From Lachnospiraceae bacterium (GTDB taxonomy: Bacteria; Bacillota; Clostridia; Lachnospirales; Lachnospiraceae), in assembly GCA_910574185.1 (NCBI GenBank), contig CAJSZQ010000003.1:124001-188000 (forward strand): DNA of 64,000 nt, in the 5' to 3' direction. The position numbers and the translations under genes were made by a program. This document shows positions 8,993-17,360 of this stretch, piece after piece (the first letter of the stretch is position 1; each line of letters begins with the position of its first letter). The notes under the pieces are model-generated. The model worked only from the letters and a program-made list of their open reading frames with translations, searched no databases and had not been told where the DNA came from.

Positions 8993-9745
8993 TCACTCAT
9001 TTGTACACTTTCCCTCGTACTGCAAAAACCACACGAACAAAATTACAATAAACAAAACCGTCATGCCCGCGCACATGCTTATCCCGAATTTAAGTTCTGC
9101 ACTAACAGCAGTTAAATCCTGCAGGGCAAATTGAAGTGCGAAATCACTAAGATGTATTCCAAAGCCATATGGCAGCACAAACCACAAGCCTGTACCTAAG
9201 CCCGTTTGGAGCAATGCAGCTAATAAACTGCCAATAGCTCCCATTCCTATGCAGACCGTTCTTCCAAACCGAAATGCCAAAATAATAGAAAGAGCATATA
9301 GCAGTATATTACTGCTCCACAAGGTCAAAGCCGGTAATACAAGGGATGATGTCGGCAAAAGCAATTTTGTTCCTGTCGCCGGAAGTAACAAAGTAAATAG
9401 AAAAATGCTCAATAATACCGCAAGCAATCCGGTGACAATCAGTAACAGGAATTTAGACAAAATGGCTTTCGTTTTGGAACGTAACACTAAAATATTCTGA
9501 TAATGCCCCGCCCGGTTTTCCTGTCCTGCGATAATCTCACAAACGATACTAATAACAAAAGGATATGCGATTGCGAAAAGTTGAAAGAATACCGCAATTT
9601 TGTTTATATCGTTTACAGCCGCAAATGTCGCATACAGTAAAACAAGTGCTACTCCCAGAAATGGGAATAAAACATGTATCCAAAAGAACGAAGAATTGCG
9701 CAACTTGTAAAAGTCGCTTTTTAGATAATGATATAACTCAATCAT
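8993..9745 (-). CDS. lantibiotic-immunity ABC transporter permease (MutG/SpaG-like)
   Basis: This 250-residue ABC-2 type permease has about six membrane helices, no catalytic motifs, and an N terminus (IELYHYLKSDFYKLRNSSFFWIH) typical of the MutG/EpiG/CprC group. It overlaps the preceding permease gene by 8 bases. With its partner permease and the ATPase it should expel or release antimicrobial peptides from the membrane surface. Assignment to G versus E subunit rests on order and general resemblance. Confidence 0.85.
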   Translation of the reverse strand: MIELYHYLKSDFYKLRNSSFFWIHVLFPFLGVALVLLYATFAAVNDINKIAVFFQLFAIAYPFVISIVCEIIAGQENRAGHYQNILVLRSKTKAILSKFLLLIVTGLLAVLLSIFLFTLLLPATGTKLLLPTSSLVLPALTLWSSNILLYALSIILAFRFGRTVCIGMGAIGSLLAALLQTGLGTGLWFVLPYGFGIHLSDFALQFALQDLTAVSAELKFGISMCAGMTVLFIVILFVWFLQYEGKCTNE

Positions 9746-10466
9746 GTGTTCTATCTCCTTTCGTGAAAAGCCATGCTGTAAGCAAAAAACACAATACCGC
9801 CAAAATCAAGCTAAGCAAAACGGCAGGAAAGATTGTTCCAGTATTCAGCAGAAAAGAACCATTTTCAATAGGAATACCGTTAGGGTGCATTTTGAAAAAG
9901 GGACAGACAATGCGTGCTGGAATGGCAAATGGATTGAGATAAAACAAATCACTTTCTGCTCCAATCGTGGATAAAATATTGCAGCTAAAGGAAATTAGTA
10001 CAGCGGTAAGATAATTTGTTTTTTTCGCAAGCAACATAATAAGCGGAAGCTGCCAAACGTAAACAAGAAACAATAACATACAGCCCAAAAAACCATTAAG
10101 CGGGTCAATGTTCATCACGGTAAAAACACCAAAGAGCGTACAGCCACCCCACATTACAAAATTGGTTAATAAAAGCAGCACAACAACCGCAAACAGCTTG
10201 CCAATCCAGATTTTCTTCATGTCAACAGATAAACAGAGAATATTCTGATACTGTGTGCGTTTTTCACAACTGATAAAGCTGGCACACCAAATAGCAATCG
10301 TAATCGGCAGTATCAAAATATACCACCAATTATAGGCTGTAAGCTGAACAAATTTTCCACTCAAGATGTATCCTAAACTCAAAGTAACGATAGGAGCCGC
10401 AACAAATAGCTTTAATGCAAATGTATGACGTACTTTTAATAATTCAGAATGTATAAGATGAAACAT
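9738..10466 (-). CDS. lantibiotic-immunity ABC transporter permease (MutE/SpaE-like)
   Basis: This 242-residue ABC-2 permease has six membrane helices. The N terminus FHLIHSELLKVRHTFALKLF and the region ISCEKRTQYQNILCLSVD are characteristic of MutE/EpiE/CprB proteins. Its start shares a base with the ATPase stop (coordinates meet at 10466), and it overlaps the downstream permease by 8 bases, so all three are translationally coupled. Confidence 0.86.
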   Translation of the reverse strand: MFHLIHSELLKVRHTFALKLFVAAPIVTLSLGYILSGKFVQLTAYNWWYILILPITIAIWCASFISCEKRTQYQNILCLSVDMKKIWIGKLFAVVVLLLLTNFVMWGGCTLFGVFTVMNIDPLNGFLGCMLLFLVYVWQLPLIMLLAKKTNYLTAVLISFSCNILSTIGAESDLFYLNPFAIPARIVCPFFKMHPNGIPIENGSFLLNTGTIFPAVLLSLILAVLCFLLTAWLFTKGDRTHD

Positions 10467-11182
10467 TATTTTTTCCCCCTTTCGTTATTAGCAGCTACAA
10501 CACGCATAAAAATTTCTTCTAAACTTATGCCTTTGTTTATTTTGCTTTCATAGCCCAGCTTCCCGGCAGAAATAATTCCAATGTGATCCGCAATCTGTTC
10601 TACTTCGGATAAAATGTGACTGGATAAAATTACTGTAATTCCATGCGCCGGGAAAGAACAGATAAGTTCCCGTAATTCTTGAATACCAATAGGGTCTAAC
10701 CCGTTTGTCGGTTCATCTAAAATCAATAATTTTGGTGATGATAACAACGCAAGCGCAATGCCAAGCCGCTGTTTCATTCCCAAAGAAAAATGTCCCGATT
10801 TCTTTTTTTGGGTGTCTGTAAGGTCAACAATCCGTAAGACTTCCTCAATGCGGGTATCGGGAAGTCCGAGCGCAAGGGTTCGCACTTTCAGATTTTCGTA
10901 TGCGGTCAGATTTTCGTATAGGGGCGGCATTTCAATCAATGCGCCAATAGATTGTAAATCGCTGCGGTTCCATGCGTGACCGTCAAACTCAATTTCTCCC
11001 GATGTAGGGCGCAAAATGCCAGTGAGCATTTTAAGAATGGTAGATTTGCCTGCTCCATTCGGTCCCAGCAATCCGTAGACAGAATTTCTCTGAATGTTCA
11101 GAAATACATTGTTTACCGCTGTCTGCCCTTTGAAATTTTTACAGAGGTTTGTTGTTTTCAAAATCATATCCATAATCATCAT
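10466..11182 (-). CDS. lantibiotic-protection ABC transporter ATP-binding protein (CprA/SpaF-like)
   Basis: This 238-residue ATPase has Walker A GPNGAGKST (40-48), a Q-loop region ALIEMPPLYENLTAYENL characteristic of the bacitracin/lantibiotic F-subunit group, signature FSLGMKQ (132-138), Walker B LLILDEPTNGLDP (152-164) and switch His in SSHILSE. The first few Met codons are alternative starts; with AAAGGA as the ribosome site, 11179 or 11173 fit better than 11182. It powers the two downstream permeases. A possible -10 (TATACT on the minus strand) lies at 11207-11212. Confidence 0.9.
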   Translation of the reverse strand: MMIMDMILKTTNLCKNFKGQTAVNNVFLNIQRNSVYGLLGPNGAGKSTILKMLTGILRPTSGEIEFDGHAWNRSDLQSIGALIEMPPLYENLTAYENLKVRTLALGLPDTRIEEVLRIVDLTDTQKKKSGHFSLGMKQRLGIALALLSSPKLLILDEPTNGLDPIGIQELRELICSFPAHGITVILSSHILSEVEQIADHIGIISAGKLGYESKINKGISLEEIFMRVVAANNERGKK

Positions 11183-11255
11183 GTCCTTTCATTTAATTCT
11201 ATTAGTAGTATAAAGAATATTTTTGAAGATTTCATAAAGAAAGTGGATTTTTGTG

Positions 11256-11433
11256 TAAGCGGTACAAAACATACCGTAGTGAGTCTTTCCCAGTCAATTG
11301 ATATACTTTCCATATATCACAAGGAGGTATTTCAAATGAGTACAAAGTTTACCGATGATGAATGGCTGCTGATCTTTCAGCAGTATATCACGACATGCAC
11401 CTCTTTTCATTACGGTGTGTTTTGTATCGCTTA
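11256..11433. repeat. 27-bp inverted repeat pair flanking a small gene start
   Basis: The left arm (11256-11282) and the reverse complement of the right arm (11407-11433) agree at 24 of 27 positions (TAAGCGnTACAAAACA, then nACCGTAnTGA). The similarity resumes a little further inward in TGATATACT. The arms enclose an AAGGAGG-ATG start at 11321-11338. The right arm is also the 3' part of the TnpW-like peptide gene on the minus strand. This may be a remnant regulatory repeat of a Tn4451-type element or a small insertion. Confidence 0.5.
11336..11400 (+). pseudogene. truncated 5' end of an unidentified gene
   Basis: A good AAGGAGG precedes an ATG at 11336 that opens MSTKFTDDEWLLIFQQYIT. After about 20 codons the frame runs into sequence antisense to the TnpW-like and nuclease genes. 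The opening peptide looks genuine (acidic, helical), but what follows does not, so I read this as a gene whose 3' part was replaced. Family unknown. Confidence 0.35.
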
Positions 11434-11501
11434 CTATCAATCTTCTTTTGCAAACAGGGCGTTAATCGCCCTGTGGTGTCGGTCTGAATGTTGTCGCTCA
11501 T
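11388..11501 (-). CDS. 37-aa peptide resembling the N terminus of transposon protein TnpW
   Basis: AAGGAGGAAC immediately precedes ATG 11501. The peptide begins MSDNIQTDTTGRLTPCLQKKI, similar in style to TnpW-type small proteins of Tn4451-like elements, then diverges (KRYKTHRNEKRCMS) and stops early. The divergent tail is encoded by the right arm of the 27-bp inverted repeat. Probably a truncated remnant; the TnpW link is from memory of the family. Confidence 0.4.
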   Translation of the reverse strand: MSDNIQTDTTGRLTPCLQKKIDSKRYKTHRNEKRCMS

Positions 11502-11595
11502 GTTCCTCCTTTTGGGCGCAAAAAAGGCGCATGGTTTACAATTTACTGTTCCATATGCCTTTACGCTGTTTTTTAATATTAAATTGTTTTGCTGA

Positions 11596-12423
11596 TTACG
11601 CCAACTGCATAACCTCGGCTTTGACCTCCTCAATTTCCTCGTTAGATAGTTCTGAAAAAAATATCTGTATTTCATCTAACGAAATCTTTCCGCTTTTTAA
11701 CATTAGAATTGCTTTCTCTTTCAATTTATCCCTTGCCGCCTCATTCCTCATATCTTCCATAATTTTACACATAGCCGCAACTCCTTTCTCGTCTTGCTTA
11801 AAATATCGTGCCTTTTTAGCAAGTGTTTCATAATTCATATCATCGGGATTAGTACATGAAAAATCGTGCATTAGCTTTCCAATTTCATCGTTGCCCCTAT
11901 ATTTCCCATTAACATATAGAATATGCGAACCGTCGCCAAACAATACCTTATTTTCCCCGATAGTGATATGTCTCTCTACTGGATATATCGGTTGATTTCC
12001 TTTCATTACATCGTTTTCCGTAATGAAAATAACATAGCTGTCAGGAATATCCTCTGTATCATCACCCGACTTTAATATGTGTGCATCCAACAGACTGCTG
12101 TTATGCCTTGCCCTTTTTGCGCCTGCACCTGCGTCTGACCTTTGAATTTCTACATCAAATTCCTTATCGGTGCTGTCAATCGCATGAACATCCAAAACAG
12201 CCGAACGCCCTTGCAAATTCTTCAACGGTTCTTGTGTCCTAACTGACTTGATTTTTATATCTTCTCGTCCTAAAATAATCCGTAGTATTAGTTCCACACC
12301 CTCAAAATCATCTGCAAGACAGATAGTCATAAAATCATCGTCCATATATCGGAGTGATTTCAGACGTTCTAAGTCCTGTTGATGTGCCTGCTCCGCTGTA
12401 TTCAAAATATCACCTTCTTCCAC
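11596..12423 (-). CDS. Rpn/PD-(D/E)XK-nuclease-family transposase-like protein
   Basis: This 275-residue protein of the PDDEXK_2 / Rpn group is related to recombination-promoting nucleases. The N terminus KSLRYMDDDFMTICLADD is the conserved entry of the family. The nuclease core is Asp78 in LDVHAID with E-x-Q at 92-94 in FDVEIQ, followed by the helix with HILKSGDDTEDIPDSYVIF. The C-terminal 60 residues are charged and helical. It starts with GTG at 12423, or with TTG at 12405, which has a better ribosome site (GAAGGTGA). It sits alone between broken mobile-element pieces. Members often act on horizontally transferred DNA. The exact role is not known. Confidence 0.85.
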   Translation of the reverse strand: MEEGDILNTAEQAHQQDLERLKSLRYMDDDFMTICLADDFEGVELILRIILGREDIKIKSVRTQEPLKNLQGRSAVLDVHAIDSTDKEFDVEIQRSDAGAGAKRARHNSSLLDAHILKSGDDTEDIPDSYVIFITENDVMKGNQPIYPVERHITIGENKVLFGDGSHILYVNGKYRGNDEIGKLMHDFSCTNPDDMNYETLAKKARYFKQDEKGVAAMCKIMEDMRNEAARDKLKEKAILMLKSGKISLDEIQIFFSELSNEEIEEVKAEVMQLA

Positions 12424-12877
12424 TGCTTTTATTATACATCAGACAATGCTTTTTGAAAATTGAATTTTCCGTAAAGTTTTCTCGGTTTTCTATATGCTCT
12501 AACGCTGTGTTTCTTATTCTGTTGTGATTGTGGTAATTGACGTTTAGACAAAACGGGAACATCTATTTCTTTTTTATAATCTTTATGGAATATACAATGG
12601 TACTGATTAAGGCGCATAATATGAGAATATGCAATATAGTATGATATACATCGGGTGTATATTTACCATCTATTTGTAACCACTGTATTGTGCCTGAAAA
12701 ATACTCGTTTTTTTTCTAATGTACTCATAAATCCATCATTAAAAATAGCGTACCATTCATGACAGATAAACTGTATCGCAAACCACATTGAATGCCATAC
12801 AATTACAAACCATTTACCAATTTGTTCTTTAACAATGAATAATAAATGAAACCAGATAAGGAAAAAACTCAAAAGTT
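12424..12877. other. AT-rich stretch without a convincing gene
   Basis: Two minus-strand frames (61 codons at 12432-12617, 69 codons at 12663-12872) lack good ribosome sites and recognisable motifs. I regard them as chance or decayed frames. No repeat or RNA gene was seen here. Confidence 0.4.
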
Positions 12878-13009
12878 TGTTTAAGACAGCAGGCGCAGGG
12901 CATTACGGAACAGCTAAAGGCAGAGAATGCTTTAGAATGGACAGGACGCCTCAATAACATAAGGACTCGTGCGAGGGAGACTGTAGAGAGGGAACTCATA
13001 TACACATAA
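12878..13009 (+). pseudogene. 3' tail of a lost mobile-element gene
   Basis: The frame reads ITEQLKAENALEWTGRLNN, then IRTRARETVERELIYT and a stop, a well-formed amphipathic helix of about 43 residues with no start or upstream coding sequence. It looks like the C terminus of an element-encoded (conjugation or mobilisation) protein. A strong terminator follows. The family is not identified. Confidence 0.4.
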
Positions 13010-13029
13010 ATTATATTGATTATTTTATT

Positions 13030-13075
13030 AGAGCCAATGCACTTGTACAGTATTTGCAAGTGATTGGCTCTTTTT
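13030..13075. terminator. bidirectional intrinsic terminator
   Basis: AGAGCCAAT...ATTGGCTCT with inner CACTTG/CAAGTG pairing forms a stem of about 16 bp followed by TTTTT. The left flank is also T/A-rich, so it can end both the plus-strand remnant and the minus-strand PadR tail. Confidence 0.75.
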
Positions 13076-13081
13076 AAAGAT

Positions 13082-13437
13082 TTATATTTGTTTGTCGGAA
13101 TAGATGGCAAGCAAGCGTTTTGTACCTATTATTTCAGCATCTACCAAATCAATCTTTCTTTTTACATTTGCTACATGAACGGTAGAAACTTCATTTTCCC
13201 ATAATGGATTCACTTGCTTTTCAATTCCTATACGGTATTTGTGCAGGATGGTAAGGCGTTCCTGTAAAAGCTCCTGTTGTTCTTCTGGCGTGAATATATT
13301 CAAAAAAATGCGGCAATGGAAAAAATATTTGTGTCGTAATTGAATTGTAGGACGGATGCTTTTAGCGTAGCTATAAACTCATCTTTCCCTTTGTCAGAAA
13401 GGCTATAAACAAAGTAACGGTCATGAAGATATTGATA
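13082..13437 (-). pseudogene. PadR-family regulator, N-terminally truncated
   Basis: The minus-strand frame is open well beyond the first possible start codon (TTG 13303). It continues upstream as YLHDRYFVYSLSDKGKDEF and LKASVLQFNYDTNIFSIAAFF before a stop near 13450. This is the end of the winged-helix wing followed by the helical C-terminal domain of PadR regulators (NIFTPEEQQELLQERL, HVANVKRKIDLVDAEI). The DNA-binding helices are missing, and the gene is cut by the start region of the CPBP remnant on the other strand. About 115 residues remain of a usual 170-180. Confidence 0.6.
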
Positions 13438-13460
13438 AGAAGCGGGAGGAATAAATCAGA

Positions 13461-13744
13461 ATGAATAAGATAAAAACAATTTTTATGGCATCGATATTAG
13501 AAGTACTATTAGTGCTTTGTGTCGGCGGTGCAAATTTACTTCTTAAACCGATATACTATTTCTGCTTCTATAATGTCCTGTATGGTATATTGTTTAGCTT
13601 TTTAATCCCCCTTTTCTTATTGCAGAAAGAGGAAAATGTATTTGAGAGTTTTTATTCCTTGGATTTTTTCAAAATAAGTTCGAGAAAAAATTTGGCACAA
13701 TAACGGCAATTCTGGTTTCTGGATTGATGTTTTCGCTTTACTGA
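13461..13744 (+). pseudogene. CPBP-family intramembrane protease fragment, frameshifted
   Basis: GGGAGGAA precedes ATG 13461, which opens MNKIKTIFMASILEVLLVL with two to three membrane helices. Near 13665 the frame shifts: the second frame reads GFFQNKFEKKFGTITAILVS then GLMFSLY, the conserved segment just before the second CPBP motif (normally followed by His). The frame stops there, so the catalytic His is absent and the EExxxR motif is degraded to EENVFES. Non-functional. Confidence 0.65.
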
Positions 13745-13752
13745 TATAAACG

Positions 13753-14425
13753 ATGAAAAACTTTATTTGTTCTGCATTGGAATTTCTAATCTTCATTCCC
13801 GGCCTTCTAATCGCCTACCTTCCCATGAAACGGCATCTCAAGATACGCACCCGCGTATTGATTCCGCTGACGGCGGCTTTAACGCTTCTTTTCTGCCTTG
13901 CCGTCGGCGGATTATGTCATTTCCTGCCCATCAGGACTCTTTGGCTTTTTTTCCCGCCGCTGCCTGTGTACAGCCATTGCAGAAACCCGCGAAGTCAGAC
14001 ACGATATGCGCCATCACTTTAACGTCCTGCAAGGACTTGCCGCAAATCAAGAATGGGACAAATTGATGGATTATCTTACAAAATCATCCGGCATAATCCC
14101 GAATACCGAGTTGAACCTGTGTGAAAATACCGCTGCAGACGCAGCAGCCACCCTGGAAGCAAGCCTTAAAACAGATTCAGCCAAGCGACACATTCTGGTT
14201 CAGGCATATCTTCATTCCGACCGCATGATTCTGCTGACTGTAGAAAATATATTCGACGGAAACATAACAGTGAAGAACGGCAAATACCAATCCTCCAAGC
14301 GCAGCGGCTGCGGTATCGGCCTCCAGTCAGTCCGTCATATTGCAGAAAAAAGCGGCGGTTACAGCCGGTTTCTATATGAAAACGGAACTTTCTGCGCCAA
14401 CATCATACTGTGGGCAGAGAAATAA
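13753..14425 (+). pseudogene. GHKL sensor histidine kinase (AgrC-like) remnant
   Basis: The first frame (13753-14022) holds two or three membrane helices, then shifts to the frame reading IAETREVRHDMRHHFNVLQG, a GHKL-type phospho-acceptor region, through to 14425. The ATPase domain is shortened: between SLKTDSAKRHILVQAYLHSD and the G-box GCGIGLQSVRHIAEKSGG much of the N-box segment is missing. There are at least one frameshift and several deletions. No cognate LytTR regulator is nearby. Confidence 0.75.
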
Positions 14426-14453
14426 CTTGCTTATTCCTCCCATTTCGGTTATT

Positions 14454-14652
14454 ATACCTTCCAGGTACCCCATTATGGCCATGCAGCCGTTTCACAAGGT
14501 ATACCTTCCAGGTACCCCGTTATGGCCATGCAGCCGTTTCACAAGGTATACCTTCCAGGTACCCCGTTATGGCCATTCGACCGTTTCACAAGGTATACCT
14601 TCCAGGTACCCCGTTATGGCCATTCGGACGTTAGGTGTGCCTGGAAGGCATA
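14454..14652. repeat. tandem array of a 47-bp repeat (four units)
   Basis: Units start at 14454, 14501, 14548 and 14595 with a strict 47-base period. Each reads ATACCTTCCAGGTACCCC, then gTTATGGCCATnCnGCCG, then TTTCACAAGGT. The last unit diverges and closes with CCTGGAAGG, the reverse complement of the unit start, so the array is bounded by an inverted ACCTTCCAGG/CCTGGAAGG pair. It lies 27 bases before the MATE gene start. Units abut with no spacers, so it is not a CRISPR. Confidence 0.92.
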
Positions 14653-14678
14653 ATGCATAAAGCAAGGGAGGTTATATT

Positions 14679-16010
14679 ATGAAGCTGGAGGGGAAATCCC
14701 TGAAAGGCGATTTTTTTAGATTCATCATACCGTCCATCACAGCGCAGTGGGTTTTCGCACTCTACACGATGGTGGATGGTATTTTTGTGGCCAGAGGCGT
14801 GTCCGAGATTGCCCTGACTGCCGTTAACATTTCTATGCCATATATTATGGCGCTGTACGCAGTGTCTATTCTATTTGCAGTGGGCACTTCTACAATTGTG
14901 GCGATTATGCTGGGGGAAAAACGTATACAAAAAGCGAATGAAATATTTACCCAAAATATCTGCCTGCTGACGTTGTTCTCGGTAATTATTACCATTCTGG
15001 TGCTGCTGAACTTAAAAACGATTGCTCTATTCTTAGGCGCTACAGATGTGAACATGGAATATGTGCTGGATTATCTGGGCTCTATCGCTCCATTTTCCGG
15101 TCTCTTTATCTTGTCCTATTCCTTTGAGACCATCATTAAGACGGACGGCTATCCTAAGATGGCTACCATTATCGTAACCGCAGGCTCTCTAATGAATGTA
15201 GTCCTGGATTACCTGATGGTTATGAAATTTCATATGGGAATCCGAGGCGCTGCCGTCGCTACGGGAATCTCCCATGTATTTTTAATCGCTCTGTACCTGA
15301 TTCACTTTTGCGGAAAGAAGGGCATAATCAAATTTACGAAATTCCGTTTAAATCTCCCTATTATATGGCGTCAGATTAAAAACGGTATCCCTTCCTGTAT
15401 TACGGAGCTGTCTCCAGGACTAATCATATTTCTCTTCAATCAGGCAATCATCCATTATCTGAACGAAGACGCACTGGTAAGTTATACGATTATTTCCTAT
15501 GTAAATTCATTGGCTGTTATGACTATGGTTGGCATTGCTCAGGGCTACCAGCCTCTCATCAGTTATTATTTCGGAAAAGGACGCATGGATAAATGCGGTC
15601 TCTTATTTCGGTATGGAATCGGAGCGGTTATTGCGGCGTCCGCTGTCTTTACCCTTGTCTGTATGACTGGAACGGAGACGATAGTTCGCCTGTTTATTTC
15701 TTCTGCCGACAGCAGCCTGATTCCTTACAGCGCGCGGGTATTTCGGATTTTCGCACTCTCTTTCCTGCTTGCAGGCTACAATGTGGTAATTGGAGCGTAT
15801 TTTACAGCGGTAGAACGTCCGGTCGCCGCTACTGTTATTTCTTTAGCCAGGGGCATGGTAATGCTTACTTTAAGCCTGTTTATTATGACGATGATTTTTG
15901 GAGGCGCCGGTATCTGGTGGAGCCCGCTGGTATCAGAACTTTCCAGTCTCATACTGACCCTTGGTTTTCTGATTCCTTATCTTCATTCCAGGCCGTTCTC
16001 TAAGAATTAA
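14679..16010 (+). CDS. MATE-family multidrug/cation antiporter
   Basis: This 443-residue protein has twelve predicted membrane helices and internal two-fold MatE similarity (first half about 12-170, second half about 235-400). Features such as FALYTMVDGIFVARGVSEIALTAVN (quoted in part: MVDGIFVARGVSE) and ATGISHVFLIALYLIHF fit the DinF/NorM-like Na+ or H+ coupled drug exporters. GGGAGG precedes the ATG. It is preceded by the 47-bp array and followed by a strong terminator, so it is probably monocistronic. The substrate is unknown. Confidence 0.92.
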   Translation: MKLEGKSLKGDFFRFIIPSITAQWVFALYTMVDGIFVARGVSEIALTAVNISMPYIMALYAVSILFAVGTSTIVAIMLGEKRIQKANEIFTQNICLLTLFSVIITILVLLNLKTIALFLGATDVNMEYVLDYLGSIAPFSGLFILSYSFETIIKTDGYPKMATIIVTAGSLMNVVLDYLMVMKFHMGIRGAAVATGISHVFLIALYLIHFCGKKGIIKFTKFRLNLPIIWRQIKNGIPSCITELSPGLIIFLFNQAIIHYLNEDALVSYTIISYVNSLAVMTMVGIAQGYQPLISYYFGKGRMDKCGLLFRYGIGAVIAASAVFTLVCMTGTETIVRLFISSADSSLIPYSARVFRIFALSFLLAGYNVVIGAYFTAVERPVAATVISLARGMVMLTLSLFIMTMIFGGAGIWWSPLVSELSSLILTLGFLIPYLHSRPFSKN

Positions 16011-16025
16011 ATAACAGAAAAAACA

Positions 16026-16070
16026 GGGGATGCTGCAAAATATAACTCCTATTTTGCAACACCCCTTTTC
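16026..16070 (+). terminator. intrinsic terminator after the MATE gene
   Basis: GGGGATGCTGCAAAATA pairs with TATTTTGCAACACCCC (one bulge, one wobble), followed by TTTTC. It ends MATE transcription 16 bases after the stop. Confidence 0.85.
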
Positions 16071-16098
16071 ATGAACCGGCGGACTACATCTTCAAAGT

Positions 16099-16190
16099 AT
16101 ATCTTCCAGGTATCCCTAATGGCCATTCGGCCGTTTCACCAGGTACATCTTCCAGACACCCCATTATTGCCATTCGGCCGTTTCACCAGG
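16099..16190. repeat. dispersed 47-bp repeat, two diverged units
   Basis: Two tandem units (16099-16144 and 16145-16190) related to the 14454 array, with cores AATGGCCATTCGGCCG and TTATTGCCATTCGGCCG. The second unit overlaps the 3' end of the asparaginase gene and encodes its last residues and stop. Confidence 0.85.
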
Positions 16191-17183
16191 AATGCTAACC
16201 TCTCTTACCAAATCAATCTGAAAATACTCTCGAATCTCCTCTAGTTTTCTGGTCTGCCCCAGTACCCACATAAGCTTTGTCACCGCCGCTTCTGCAGTCA
16301 TATCAAAACCTTGCAGCACGCCTCCTTTCAACGCCAGAAGCCCCGTTTCATACACAGACAAATTACTTCCCTCATAGAGACACTGGCTTCCTGCCAGTAC
16401 TGTCATCCCGTCTTCCACTGCCTCCCGAACGGCCGACGCAAAATCATGCTTTACAAAGGGCATCCCGCCCAGGCCAAAACCTTCGATATAGACACCTTGA
16501 TATCCCTGTTTCCGAAGCTCGCCTAAAATAGCCGGGTTAATTCCCGGATACAATTTCAGAAGAAATACCTTGTCTGAATACTCCGGCTGCACTCGAAACA
16601 CCCCCTTTTTCCGGGGAAGCAGCTCTTTTCTAATATGAAGTCCCAGAGAGCTGATTTCCGCCACATTGGGATAATTTGTGCTCTCGAAGGCATCAAAACT
16701 CATTGAACGAACCTTAGATGTCCTGCAGCCCAGCATAACCTTCCGATTAAACGCTACAAATACTCCGGCACATCCGCTTGCCGCCATATGTATTGCACAG
16801 CGGCAGTTTTCCATGGCATCCGCCACCGGGTGGGATATAGAGAGCTGACTTCCGGTAATCACAACCGGTACCGGCACGTTCTGCAGCATAAAAGACAGCA
16901 TGGACGCCGTATAAGCCAGCGTATCCGTTCCATGAATGATAACAATCCCTTCGTAGTCCGTACAGACCTGGCCGATTCTAGCTGCAAGCGCCGCCCAATC
17001 ATCAGGAAAAATATTCGCGCTGTCAAGAGAGCAGAAATCTTCCGTCTCAAGCTCCAGACTCTTCGATACCATTCGGAGTTCTCCCAGAATCTCCCGGCTT
17101 GACAGTCCAGGACTTAATCCCTGCTCACTGTTAACAGAAGATAAAGTCCCCCCTGTATTTATAATCAATATTCGTTTTTTCAT
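16164..17183 (-). CDS. ansA: L-asparaginase (type I-like)
   Basis: This 339-residue cytoplasmic asparaginase hydrolyses L-asparagine to aspartate and ammonia. The first catalytic Thr is in IINTGGTLSS (about Thr12) and the second motif is IIHGTDTLAYTASMLSFML with the Thr-Asp pair. A Ser/Lys region (FVAFNRKVMLGCRTSKVRS) follows. There is no signal peptide. The C terminus IPGETAEWQ-stop is encoded by a unit of the dispersed 47-bp repeat, so the natural end was probably replaced or extended by repeat insertion. The IS6-like element sits just upstream and may affect its promoter: its left end (17207) lies 24 bases before the ATG. Confidence 0.93.
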   Translation of the reverse strand: MKKRILIINTGGTLSSVNSEQGLSPGLSSREILGELRMVSKSLELETEDFCSLDSANIFPDDWAALAARIGQVCTDYEGIVIIHGTDTLAYTASMLSFMLQNVPVPVVITGSQLSISHPVADAMENCRCAIHMAASGCAGVFVAFNRKVMLGCRTSKVRSMSFDAFESTNYPNVAEISSLGLHIRKELLPRKKGVFRVQPEYSDKVFLLKLYPGINPAILGELRKQGYQGVYIEGFGLGGMPFVKHDFASAVREAVEDGMTVLAGSQCLYEGSNLSVYETGLLALKGGVLQGFDMTAEAAVTKLMWVLGQTRKLEEIREYFQIDLVREVSIPGETAEWQ

Positions 17184-17284
17184 TCCAATTTCTCCTCTGT
17201 AATTTTGGTATTGTAAAGTATTACAATCCTATTTTTCTTAAAAACCTCATGTTTTCAGGGAATTTTTAGCTTTTTACAACTAAA

Positions 17285-17360
17285 AAAGCAATGATCCCCT
17301 ATTTTCGTGTATAATGTAAGCACCACACTCAACAAAATACGAAAGGTAAATCATTGCTTT
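17285..17360 (+). promoter_or_regulatory. 11-bp inverted repeat around the transposase promoter
   Basis: AAAGCAATGAT (17285-17295) is exactly complementary to ATCATTGCTTT (17350-17360), which abuts the ATG at 17361. Between them is a -10-like TATAAT (17310-17315). RNA starting after that -10 would contain only the right arm, but read-through RNA from outside could fold and hide the start codon. This is a known style of impinging-transcription protection in IS elements; here it is inferred. Confidence 0.5.

Noticed and set aside
12432..12872. Two short minus-strand frames beyond the PDDEXK gene
   Set aside because: No ribosome sites, odd composition, no recognisable motif.
14454..14652. Possible CRISPR array
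   Set aside because: Units abut with no unique spacers and no cas genes are present.
14340..14660. Long plus-strand frames through the 47-bp array encoding a repetitive peptide
   Set aside because: A 47-base period rotates through all three frames, so open frames are a by-product of the repeat. No ribosome site or domain.
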